A stretch of 64,000 bases of DNA, from positions 280,501 to 344,500 of the forward strand of contig JAWDGP010000881.1 of assembly GCA_033675545.1 (NCBI GenBank), in the 5' to 3' direction. Source of the stretch: Elysia crispata (taxonomy: Eukaryota > Mollusca > Gastropoda > Plakobranchidae). The notes beneath the pieces were generated by a model. That model did no database searches and had not been told where the DNA came from. It was given only the letters and a program-made list of their open reading frames with translations. Positions within the stretch are counted from its first letter, which is position 1. Every line of letters starts with the position of its first letter. Shown here piece after piece: positions 1 through 12,800 of the stretch. The translations under genes and the position numbers were made by a program.

Positions 1-711
1 AGATCTGGTTTTATAATGAGTATGAATACATTAAAAAAAAAAAGTCTTTAGATTCAACAATGTGTCATTTCATTTGACCTGAATTTGAAATGCATACAAG
101 CCTAAAGGATAGCCCAGATCATTGTTTATTTATTGAAACTCAGGAGAACATGGCTCCGAGTCCACAGAATAGTCTGCAAATACCTTTTGAGATTTCCCAT
201 CAAGTGCGTTCTTATGCTAATTACACAATTCTGACTTTCAAAACATTCCTAGGAACAATTGACAAATTTTTACCTTTACAGCTATAGTTCTTGGCTTTGA
301 CTTGTATATAAGAAACATATGTGAAAATCAGAACAAACCTTTTAGCCCTCTGTCAAACATGAAGTCACCATTTTAACATGTTATGAATTATTGAAAAGGT
401 TAAAAACTTTATCATTGGTAAAACTAGACCTGCAAAAACAGGGTGAATATGTAAGACACCAGGCCCACCTTTGCCAGCTCTTATTCTTTGTCTTTTCTAA
501 AGACAAAGTAGAAGACCAATAAAAATGGAAGTTTTCACCCTAAGATATTCAGAGCAGACATTTTTCAACTAGTTGAAGGAATCCATACTCGATCAAGTAA
601 GTTTCTTTAAGGACATTTCACATTTGACAAGATCTGCCACTTCAACCCTCGTAAGCCCATTTCTTCAGGACAAAAGTTTGAAGAAGAAAAAATTGGAGGG
701 CCAAAAAAGCC
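1..711. other. hnRNP H/F 3' UTR or flank
   Basis: This AT-rich stretch follows the long-isoform stop on the minus strand. I see no coding signal. Two overlapping minus-strand AATAAA signals (125-134) suggest that the distal 3' UTR could end near position 100. This is an inference. Confidence 0.4.
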
Positions 712-812
712 TCATAAGAAGTAAAATTGAAAAGCAGGCTGTGCCATACCTGCATTTCCATAGCCACCACCGACATTTCCAAATCCAGAACCTCCCTGGT
801 TTCCAAACTCTC
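712..812 (-). CDS. HNRNPH1: hnRNP H/F distal terminal exon (long C-terminus, 504 aa)
   Basis: On the gene strand, a TTTCATCACAAG acceptor precedes an open frame that continues the Gly-rich tail: [20 protein letters not shown], then [13 protein letters not shown] and TGA at 712-714. Joined to the donor at 1163 the phase is exact (G|GA). The amino-acid style matches exon 8, so chance is unlikely. The 3' UTR continues leftward; overlapping AATAAA signals on the gene strand at 125-134 are candidates for the distal poly(A) site. Confidence 0.75.
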
Positions 813-3800
813 CTTGTGATGAAAGAAAAATTGTTTGCATTAAAAGGCTATCTTCTTCCCATTTCAATCAATCCAACCATAAGACCTACCACGAAACGGA
901 GTTGGTGCCAATAAGGAAGGCATCTCAAAACAACATGGCTAATCTGTCTTAGATTTCAAGAACATTTTTTGGGAGAGGGGAGAAAGGGAAAGACACAATT
1001 TGCACATAGATCCACCACTGTAAATTTATTTGAAAATAATAAAAAAAAAAAAAAAAGCCATGTTGTGTTGATACTTTTGGCAAAAAAATTTGATGGAATA
1101 AAAATTCAGACTAACTGAAAACTATTATAAACTGTAATTTAGAGCCTAAAAATTTAGCGTACCTCCACTGCCAAAACCACCACCAGAATTGCCAAAGCCT
1201 CCACCTCCCTGACTGCCAAAGCCATGGTTTCCGAATCCACCACTGCCTCCTTGGCCTCCACCATAGCCTCCACCAAATCCACCACCAAGACCACCGCCTT
1301 GGCCGAATCCACCACCTCGCATGTCATCATTGTAGCCATTGCCAGCATCCATGGCACTGCCTCCACCAAAACCACCTCCCATGTTACTGCCATAACCACC
1401 TCCACCACCGCCTTGAGACTGGCGCATGCCAGGCTCTGAATTGAGGAAAAGCTCAATGTAGCGATGTTCTGTGAAAACACGAGAAAATTGAACAAAAGAA
1501 TATAATAAGATAGGTGGCTACTAAAAAAGGGCTAAGAACACTATTGATGCTGTATTGGTCAAGTTTGATAGCTTTCTAATCAAAGGAATTTCATAGTTCA
1601 TAAAAATATTCAAACTTTCCTACTAATTTATCTAGAGAGATGGAAAAAGTTCATCCAAAGATATGGAATGTCCAAAATGTATGCCAACCCAAAGGAGGAT
1701 CATTTAATTTTGCACTGTGAGCGCAGACAGTTCTGCAAGATGACTGAGCAAATACGTCACTTTTTCTTTCTCTTGGTTTCTGCTGTCTCTAAGGTCATCC
1801 CCCATATTAGTTTTTGTCACAAGAAACTTCCTTTACACGACAACAAGCTTAAAATTGGTACCCTACCAGCATTTTTTCCCTAGTCCACATATCAAAATGA
1901 ACAACTTGTGTGGCTAATTTTCTATTGAGACTTAAGACAATATTTCAGGCCTCACAATACACAAACATAGAGAAACTATAACAGTTTTACCTAAATTCGA
2001 AGCCTTAGGAGATTGCTCAAACTGCCCTCTTCTTCCTTATTATAATCCAAAAAAAACCCCAAAAACAATGAGCAACCTGTTAACTTACTCTATAAATGTA
2101 TTTAAATACAGTATTCCAGATACTGAAACAGCTGGTGCCAAGTATCTCCGTAGTACAGTGAATCAATATAATTATTTGGCAAAGTTAGTCTAATCAATGC
2201 TTTGCATATCTGATACATCAGTGGCACAGTATCGCAGATCTAGCCTATGATGATCAATCACCTAGTTTTGGATTTTGCAATTTTTAAGTCATGCAGTAAC
2301 CAAGTCCTGTTAACTGAAAAGCAGATAAACCACATTTTCTAAAGCACAGAAGATTTACAAAATATAAATTGTGTTTACATAATTTAACTCCCAAACTTTT
2401 TCTAACTTGTAGGTTTAGAAAAACTTTTTGTTTTAAAAGTATTAATCTTTTACGGTAAGATATAGGTCGCACAAAGAAAATCTGTTCACTACCTTGAAAA
2501 AATTTCTGAAACAAGTAAAACTGAACAAAATAAAACCAACAAGCACTAACACATGCATATCACATGTCTTATGTATTTCAACCTTGTAGACAGTAGCACT
2601 TAGAAAAGCTTTTGCAATCTTTCAAAAATGAGCAACTATAAGAAAATAATTATCAAATTTTAGTAAAAGTATTCCTCTAGAACACTATTGTTTACACCAT
2701 AGAAAAAATAATGTTTCCATCTTCGACTAAAGCGATCATGGCACCACCAGAAAATTAAGAAAATGCCATGGACATGCTGAAACACCGGTCAGAGATTCTG
2801 TGTGATTCTTATTTTGTGGCTGGAACTGCTGCATTGTGGCCTACACAAGGATTAAGTGAAGGCAGAGATGCCACCCAGGCCTGAAAATTTTGCTAGAATT
2901 TTTTTTCACCCCCACTCCACACACACCTACCAACATATTCCATTCCAATCAATCACTTCATTGACTCTTACTCCTGGAAGGTATGCCAGATGTTTACTAA
3001 TTCTGCTGTGTTTGCGCATGCTTGAAAATAGACCTACGCCGCATGTTTATTCTATCTACTTTGCGCATGCTTCAATGGAATTGTCAGGGGAAGTTACTCT
3101 TCTAAGCCAATATGAGTAAGATCGTCTTCATCATACTTCATTCTATTTAATAACAAGTTTATAACTTTTTCTCATACCTACATTTCTTCCACTTTGGATT
3201 AAGTTTACCGGAAATTTTAAAATTGACGGAAAAGTGGCATCTACGTGGAGAGACAGGAAAAGATTGAACAAGGTATAAAAACTTACCCATGTGAGCCCTG
3301 TGCTTTTTCATTGCTTCAACAGCTTCTGCATGTGTGGCAAAGTCTACATTTGCTTCCCCTATTGGTCGACCATTATCACCGAATTCGAACTCACACCTCA
3401 CAGGTTGAATTGGTGAGAAAAACTGGAACAAAATTTTTTTAGAGATGAGGAAGGGACTCAAGGATTTGTACATTACAAGTTCTTAAAGTTTTCTAGGCAA
3501 AAATTTGACAAAGTTCAATAGCATGTGTATTTACCCTCCTAGTTTCATGGTCCTATGAGTAATGAATTTGCAATCCGATTCGCTCATAAGCTAGAGTATT
3601 TATTAGACTCCTTTACAGAAAATAAAAAAGAAATTAAAAAATATAAATTTTATTGACATTCATAGGACAAAAAGTAACATACCTGCTAATTCAAAAAATG
3701 GCCTGACAAATAAAGTCACTCAAAGCCTTTTAGAAAAAGTGGTCATTGTTAGTTACCCATCAGACTTTGATCCTATCAGAAGCGTTCAGCATTGATATCA

Positions 3801-6800
3801 AAAACTTTAAATTGTACCCCCACCCCTCTCCCAATCATATGCAGGCAATGGCCACGAGGAGCCCTATGATAGACCAATCCCCGTTCTTTTGTGGGCTATC
3901 AAGTCACACAGGGATGAAAATGGTCTGTAGAAAAAATTTGAACACGACTCAGAAAACTTATGCAACAATTGAGTCTGCACTGTAAAGACATAATAGGTTT
4001 ATGACAATAGATTCTCAGATCTAAGAACATATTACTCTTTTTTTTCCAGGGTTTTGATAAAGTAAATGAGAAGCTTTTCTCTGCCAAGATTACCAATAAA
4101 CTCACTGCTTCTGAAAGCAGCAGAAGAAATGACAAATTTATGAGTTATTTTGATTTTGATTAATCCTTTCCACAGATCAAATCTATTATCTATCTGGATC
4201 AAACCTACATCTACATTCATACTTTAGAGAGACAATCTAGATCTATAAATGTATTTTACCTAAATCTTTTAGACCTCATTTAATCTCATCTGAATCTTAA
4301 TCTAGGTATCCAGATCAACACCTTAACTAGGCCTGTAAATTTTGATTCTAGAGGAGATTAGATCTAACAATCGAGTTCTAGTTTTCATCTAGATTAGATG
4401 TTGAAATTGGCCATTTCCACATAATTTAATTTTAAAAATCTTTATCTGGATAGTCCAGATATATCAAACCCTTACACCACTGAGAAAATGCAGGTAAATA
4501 TATAAATGTCAAAAAACAGAAAATCTGGTAGTCTAAAGTACTCTGCTTTGAACAGCAAGAGAAATGCCGAGTTAAAGAAGCACAAAAATAAAAAATAGAA
4601 AGGATCTCTAAATATGATTTTAGTATTACAAATTTCTCTAGTTCTGGTAGTAACAAACAACTTCACAAATAGTTATAGCCATAGTCTATATCCACATCAA
4701 AATCTGTTTCTACCCTTTAGAGTCTATAATAAAAATAGAGGCAAAAGAGTTTTCAAACTGAAAGTACCTGGGAGTTAATAGCAAAGGACATGTGTCTAAA
4801 TTAAGACCAAGACTTAGTTGTGGAAATACTTGTAACAGGCAGCAGATAATAAACAGATGGAAAAATCAGCAGTTCTTCGAGTTAATCTATTTAAAAAAGG
4901 TAAAGTTACAAAAAAAAAAAAAAAAAAAAAAAAGATTGGTATTATTGCAGTTATCGGTTTTAAATTGCATTTTTCTTAATGAATTTGATATACTGAGCAC
5001 GAATATGGCGGTTTTATTTGTTGCAAATAAATACTTTTCAAGATATGAGCATTTTTGTGCTGCTATAAAATCCCATTAAACTAAAAGTTGCAAATTCATA
5101 GAGAAACATTCTATTGCGAAGTCTAAAGTGAGTGGGGCCAATATTTGCAAATTTACCAAAAGATTTAATATCAAATTTAGAGCTAAAACCTGAAATCAGA
5201 GTAAATCTGAGTGATTTACATCCCTTGTCACAAAATTGTCTGACTAGCCTCTCTCCCTTTGCTCCAGGTCTGGCATTAGTGACAGCACAAGTTTTGTGTA
5301 AGTGCAAGCCATTGCCAATGATTTTCACACCCCTGTGATTATCTAATCTTATCTATCCAAACCAACTCGGTGAAAGAGGAGGAAGGTGGAGGATCATATC
5401 TACAAACATCAAAAAACAAAAAAGGGGAAGGGGATGGTGAGGTGATGTTATCGCTATGCATAAGCAGGCATGAATGGTGCTAAAGGCCCAAACAAATGCC
5501 TACTTTAGCAACACCCCACACAAACCCTTTGTAAACAGTCTGTGTAAGGGCTACCTAGCTAGGTCTAGCTCTCGCTGACCATACACTTCATTCCACCAGA
5601 GCTCCTTTTCTATTCTTTTTTTATGTTTCAGTGAGGCACCAAGCGAGGTAGTCATTTTTTCCTACATTTCCAGAATACCTTATAGGGCTAGAAGATGACA
5701 AGGACTTGAAATTATCTTCTTGAGGTTCTCTCTATTCAGGGGTTCCTCTGTAATGATTAGACCAGAAACCGAAAGAATTCTTATAAATTTTGACCAAACT
5801 TACATCAAAAACATCTTGCTCCAAGGCCTGAAAGGGTAAACCTCGCATGTGTACTGAATGTCCAGTCTTGCTCACATACAGGCTGCCTGGTTGAATGCCT
5901 CCTCTGCTCATGCCCATTCCCATGCCTCCTCGGCCCCCACCTCCTCGCAATGGTGGTCCTCCCATACCACCACCTCGTCCACCTCTGCCACCACGCATGT
6001 TAAAAGCCATGCCACTGAAAGCATAGTCATCATATTCCTCATCAAAGAAGCCTGAGGAAAAAGAAGGCAATGAAATTATAATTATCTTACTTCAATCCAC
6101 ATTTAGCTCTCTTTAAAGAACAGACTTGATAGGGCATTCACAACATTTTGTCTACATTGTGACCTCCTACTTCATCTTTGATGTAACGGTTTCTTCCATT
6201 TTTTTCCCACACTTTAACCCTCCAAGTCGAGGGTTGATTAAATCGGCTGTTTTTTTACCGTCTCTATGACAAAATACACACTATTTCTTCTAAAAGAAGA
6301 GTTCAGATGAAAACAAAGTGAAACTTCGTTGTTTGAATGTTTGAAAGTGGATTTATGCTGACTTTTACCATGGCTCTTAAATTATCGACACCACACACCT
6401 TAATCAATGACGCTTGGAAGGTTAAATAGGAACCCTTTCAGTCAATGGCAGTCACATAAACTGAGACACTTGTCACACAAGTGAAGTTCCCCTTTACATA
6501 AGAACAGTGAAGACGTTCCATTTATCCACTAACTTGAAAGCATTATGGTTACTCTATATGAAATGCATGAATGATGTTGAAAATGAAAGGAAGTCACCTT
6601 CTCAATCTAGAAATCATCTTACAAATTTTTCAACATTTCACATATATTGTTTTGGGTTTCCTTCATATGCTGCACCAAAGATATTTAATGATGCAGATAA
6701 AGAACTTGCTCCCGATCTATATCATCAGATCAGCTGAAAGTTACTTTTAAGCGGATTAGCATGATAGTAGGCTAGGCTTAATCTTTACATATAGCTCAAA

Positions 6801-9800
6801 TGCTTCTGGAGATAAAGTGAGCACTTCATCTTTTCTTCAGACTTGAGCTGAATATCAGATCAATTAGATTTATAATTTGTTTTTGAATGAAAATCACCTA
6901 CTATAATTATAGTCTCATGTTATGTCATGCCTGCTTTCTATTATTAAATCTAGATTTACTCTAGATCTATAATCTAGCTCTACTTAGGATTTCTCATCAA
7001 TCTTAATAATCAACAGCTTATAGATAATGCATCTTGACCAAAAAAAAAAAAAAAAATAGTTGTATTAATTACATTTGCAGTATCAGATGAAGAAATAAGA
7101 ATGCTCCTTCATTGGAAATAACAGCGTTGTCTGGGTGTGAAAATAGAGAGAACAAAGTTTTTCGAACAAATGTGCGATAAAATAAACAACTCGATAGCAC
7201 GGATATCTTGGATGGTTTCAACTACAATACAAATCTCCATATGTAATGATACAAAAAAAGATGCGATATCGATATACTACTATTGCCCAGGTTCATACTC
7301 ATCGCGGAAAAATATGGTATTCTTCATAGAATCATATTTTCATTATTTCTTTTTCCGTAAAATTTTACACAAGTTCAACCTCACGGCGTTACGGATTAAA
7401 GTTTCGTAAGGACAGGATTTACGGAGGATCCAGTCATGCCTACCCCGAATGACAGAAAAGAGGAACAGCATACATAAAAAAGAGGAACTTTTCCACTTAC
7501 TTCACTTCCAGCTTCAATGGACAACATATCAAATATGTACAAAGAACTGGCTGCTGCTCAGTTCTTCAGGGATCTGTAATAGGCTGATTTGAGCTCTGAA
7601 AGCTCCTCCTTGGAATAATCCTGATCTCCAGCATTTCCAGGGCAGGATTTAGCTAATAGGAGAGCCTCCAAAGTATCGTTTTCCATTCTAGATCGGAACT
7701 CAGTATGCTTTTTTCTCACTAAAGAAAAGATTCGTTCACAGTGCGCTGATGAATGGGGTATTGTCAACAGATGTAGTATCACTTGAGGCAGAAGTTTGAA
7801 AATGGATTCCTGTCCCTCCGTGAGTCTGCTGATTGATGCCCAGGTTTTATCCATCCTCTTTTCAATGCAAGATGTGATGTCTGTGCACTGATAAGTGGCG
7901 AATTCCAACTGAAGATCATGCAGTGATGCATTGGGTGACAGAAGGACAGGAAAACTGATTAAAAATTCCAGACTGAAAATGACAGGTGAGTTGGTTTGCT
8001 GGGTTAATCACTGCAGCATTTGAGTATACATCATTCTTAAGTGGTAATTTAGCCCTGAGATATGTGATTGATGTAACAAAAATCCTTAGCAGCATCGAAG
8101 AATTCTGAAAGTCTGCTTTCCTTCATTTTGCTTTTCTCCTGGGCAATGAAATCTGCAGCTGCCTTGCCAATTATAATATCAGAGCTTTGTCGCAGGTTCT
8201 CTTTTTCAAGATTTGAAAATATGCCATCTCTCTGAAATACAGCTGGCTGGACAAATTTAACCATCAGCTGTTTGATCAGCTTCTCCAAATGCTGTTGCAG
8301 CACATGGACTTTTGATGCATCACTTTGAAGCTCTGTGTTGATTGCATCAAATGTCTCCAATGCCTCAACAAGAAACTTACATATCAGTTGATTGGTCCTG
8401 GAAGCAAACAGTTTCTTCAGCCTCTCTGTCTTTTCTTTGGCAGTGGCTGAGGTTGATGGTGACTCTTCGACTTAAAAAAAGTGTACAAAGGCTCCCAGTT
8501 TTCAATGAGTCGAGGCAAACGCTTTTCAATGCTCAGCCATCTTGTTGATACGTGCTTCGGAATTTTCCCCTGCTTTACATCATGGAGAAGCTGCATTTCT
8601 TTGAAGATTGCCTTTCGCTGCTCTTGTCTAAATAATAATAATAAACATCAATGAGTAACTGGCTGACTTCAAGTGGCAGGCATGCAGCTCCTTTTTCTGC
8701 AGCAATATAAATGAGATGACAAACACAACGAGCCATAAAGATTGAAGGATTCTTTCTAGACATATGTCCATACACCCCTTTATCCCTCCCAACCATAACA
8801 GGAGCGTTGACTGCACCAAGCGCAAGACAATTTTCCCACAGAATCTTATGTGCTTTGAACTCTGCCTCTATTAGGTTAAAAATGTTTTCTCCTGTAGAAG
8901 ATCCTTCGCAGATTGGAATCAATAATATTTCCGATGAGACCTCCAAAATATCAGGATTGACTGATTTGATGAGGGGATACAGTTTATGACACCCAGCATC
9001 ATTGCTCCCATCAGTAGAAAAGGTGAAAGGTTGGAGAGAAATTCTTTCTCCTAGGCTCAACGTAGCTTTTGCACTTATTTCTTTTACGATAGCTGTACCC
9101 TTTGATCGAGCACACTGAAAGTTTTTTGCTATGTCCGAGTCCTTAAACACTTTTTTGACAACTTTATTTTATCCAAGGTGCTCAAAGGCAAGTTTAGTTC
9201 CACCACTAGAGCTACCATTGCCAATTCAGCAGTAATCACTTCAGTTTCTTTATGATTACCTTTTTTATCGGTCTTAAAAAAACTATTCAGGGATGGCATA
9301 CTGGCTTTTTGTTTTGATAAGTTTTCATGCTTCTGACCACCAACATGTTTCGTAATATCATTCAACCCACCATATTTGATTGAAAATTCGGAATTACATA
9401 CGGTACAGAAAGCACTTCCCTCGTTGTTCTTTCCATTTCTTCTGAAATTGTTGCAACTGTTTCTTTTCAGGAATCGGTTCACTATCACTATCATACTGCT
9501 TTCGTTTAGGCATTTTGAAGACCTGAATTAAAATTAATCAAATACTATTAACAACTGAAATTCAAAATTTGCTCAGTCGACACGGCACAGTCAAGTGTAT
9601 GAACAAAGAAAGAATGGACAATGGACAAGCGTTAGGTAGGTTTAATTGGCGCATGTGCTAACGACCGAATGGCAGGAAGTCATGTGACATAGGGCAACAT
9701 TTTCATCCAGAGAGTTATTCGCCTTTTTTCTCATTCCAATTTTTTTAGGTATTAAAATCTCTAAAATTGAAAACAGGATAGGATAAGTCGGAACATTATT

Positions 9801-12800
9801 TTAATCGCGATTTTTTGGAACGGTTCCGATTTTTTCGGGACGGTAGGCATGTCTGAGGATCCATGGACAGTCAAAATAAACGGAATTCCGTAAATTTATG
9901 AAAAATTCTCTTCCCTCGCATCAGGATTCCACATTCCTGATTTTTTATCATGATATGGCTACAGTTGAGATTTCCCTTTAAGGGCCTTCTTATAAAGATG
10001 ATTTAAATGAAGTCCAAATTTTGGACCAAATCAGTGATCAAGAAGGGAAAAAGATAAAAATGAGATTTGTAGAGTATTCCTCTAGATATATAGAAGTAAC
10101 CTTTCTGTTCATAAAATAAGATAGCAAAAAATTACATCATGATCTAGATCATGATAATTTTGCACGATTCTGGGCATACTGTCTCCCCCCAGCACTCCAG
10201 AGTCTCCAAAAATTTGAACATTATATTTCAAATTGAAAATCTTCAAAGAAACAAGACTTTCACCGTCTTATCCACGACAAAACTGCAAAAGTTTTAGAAT
10301 GTATCACGAGGCTGACGGTATAGATACGGTATAGGTGAGTTACTTGTATAGCCCTTGCACATCCTTTCCCAAATGACCAAGAACTACATAATATGACGAA
10401 AAATTATTTAAGTATAAAAGTAGCTTATTATTAAAATCAGCATTGGTCAAAGACACACATGTCATAAAAAGTAGAGTGGCATGGAATGGAAAGGCGTCAG
10501 GAGAGGCAATGATGACATTTATTGATATTGTCACCCCAAAAATATCTGACAAGTATTTTTTTTTCTACTTCTAATAGAAGAAGAAAAGCAAAATCTATCT
10601 GAACTTTCAAGGTAATAAAATGCTGCACTGCGGTGAATTGATAGTAAATTTTACTAATTCATAATAAACATGCAATAAAAGTAAAATTTTAAGAGAAACA
10701 GATGAAACAAATTGAAGAACATGGCTTCCAAAATATGACAATGTTGAGATAAAAAGCTTACCTTTAACATTTCTCCCACGTCCACGTCCATATCCCATTC
10801 CCATCATGTTCATGCCCATGCCAAAGCGATCGCCTCTATCATAGGGACCTGGCCTAGGTGGCATTCCTCCACTCATTAAGGGACGAATTCCTCCTCCACC
10901 TCGCATGCCTCCATGCCCATTTGCTTCAGACAAGCTGCTCTTGAATATTTCAATATACCTGAAATGAAAATCAGTAAGCATGATGACTTCCAAAATAGTC
11001 AAACTTGAAGGCAGATACTATCAAAATTGGAAGAAAAGAGGCTTGAACTCTTGGCGCAAGAAAAAATTTGTCACACCACAGATGAAGACCAAAATCAGTG
11101 AGTACTCACCTGCTAAATCATGGAATAATTTTAATCTCTGCAAGTGATTCATATAATTAACAAAAAAAATTATAGAAAATTCTTATAGACATACATTGAT
11201 GAGCTTCTTAAAAACTTAAGTCAGTACCAAGCACTTCAAATTATGAGATTTTTTAGAACATTTTCTAAAATTATTAAAATAACTCAGGCACAAAGTGTTG
11301 TGTCCCAAGTCTTATAAACTCAACACTGTAAAAGCATTTTATCACTTTCACATCTTTCAAGACATCTGCTGCTTAAAGGGTAAACAGTTGGACATTCATT
11401 AATCCATTTGGAATATGAAGTGCAACCTTGTGTGGGTGATTTTAATTTGCCATTCCTTTGAAATGTCTTTACCAGTAATACCACAATGGCTTTAATTATG
11501 ATACCAATTTACCATGTATCATACGAATACAGTAAGCAATATATGGAAATTCACATTTTTTTTTCTTCTTCCATTACATATTAACCTCTTTATTGAAAGG
11601 CCTGAAGCCATTATTAACTCAATGGGCCCGAAAAAAAAAAAAAAAAAATCATCCATGATTTTTTACTCTTTGTCTCTGAGAAAAAAAAAAAAAATTCAAA
11701 CATTGACTTTGCAAGTAGCCAATGTTCCTTGATGGGCCATCCTACCCTACAAACCAGTTCATAATATTAAATAATTAACAGAACATTCTCAACTTATTGT
11801 GAATTTGTATGCTCCATTATATGGTACATGGGAATTTCTGTATCACAACAATCTAAAGGAGTCTACCCACCTTTACCACCCACAAGAGATCTTCAGTCCC
11901 TTGAAGGCAATCCAATATTTAAAACACTAAGACCAACCAACTTTGAAAGAACCTAGGAGAACCCCACCTGTGACCTATGCGTTCTTTGTGTTTTGCCAAA
12001 GCGCCCTCTGCTATATCCGGCGATGCAAATTGTACAAATGCCTCCCCAGTGCTCCGCCCCTGCCGATCTTCGGGGAGCATAATTCCATTTGGAACTATCT
12101 CCAACCCTAAAACCCCCACCCGACCATTGGGTAAAGAGAGAAGGAAGCAATAAAATAAATGAGGTGTCTGTAGAACAAGAGAATGATGAAAAATTTCTTT
12201 TAATTCACGCAAAGCAAAAAAAAAAAAAGAAGAAACTTTAAATTCTTACGTTATTATTTAAATTGATGAAGCTTGAAAACAAATAACACCATTATGATTC
12301 ACACAATAGTCAATAAGCCATGGATATAACATAATGCTATGAATATAGTTAAAATCTGACTTATTACCAAAGAAAAGAAAAAATGATAACTCACTGCCAT
12401 GTTCATTGAATCTTCATCAAAACTGAATTTAAAACGATTCCCTGGAGATAATCACAAAACCATTATCAACTCTTACATGAATTTGCATTTCATTTTAATG
12501 TTGAAGATAATAAAAATGATTCTGTAAGGAAGACAAATTCATACCTGTGAAAAACTGTGCAATTTCCTCTTTTGAGCAACCAAAGGGTAAGCCTCTAAGT
12601 TTCACAACAGCGTCTGTCATGGTCTTGTTTTGATGGGCACCAGCCCCTGTCCTTTTCAACATCCACTCCATCTCCGAGCGTTCTACACGGAAAACTAAGA
12701 AAAAAGATATCCATAAAGGTACTGAATATCAATATGTAAAATGACAATGGCAAACAAATTAACAATCAATATATCAAAGCTCCAACTGAAAGTTTGCCAT

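Noticed and set aside
573..914. Plus-strand 113-codon open frame
   Set aside because: It lies across the minus-strand Gly-rich distal exon of hnRNP H/F and is its shadow; it has no known motif.
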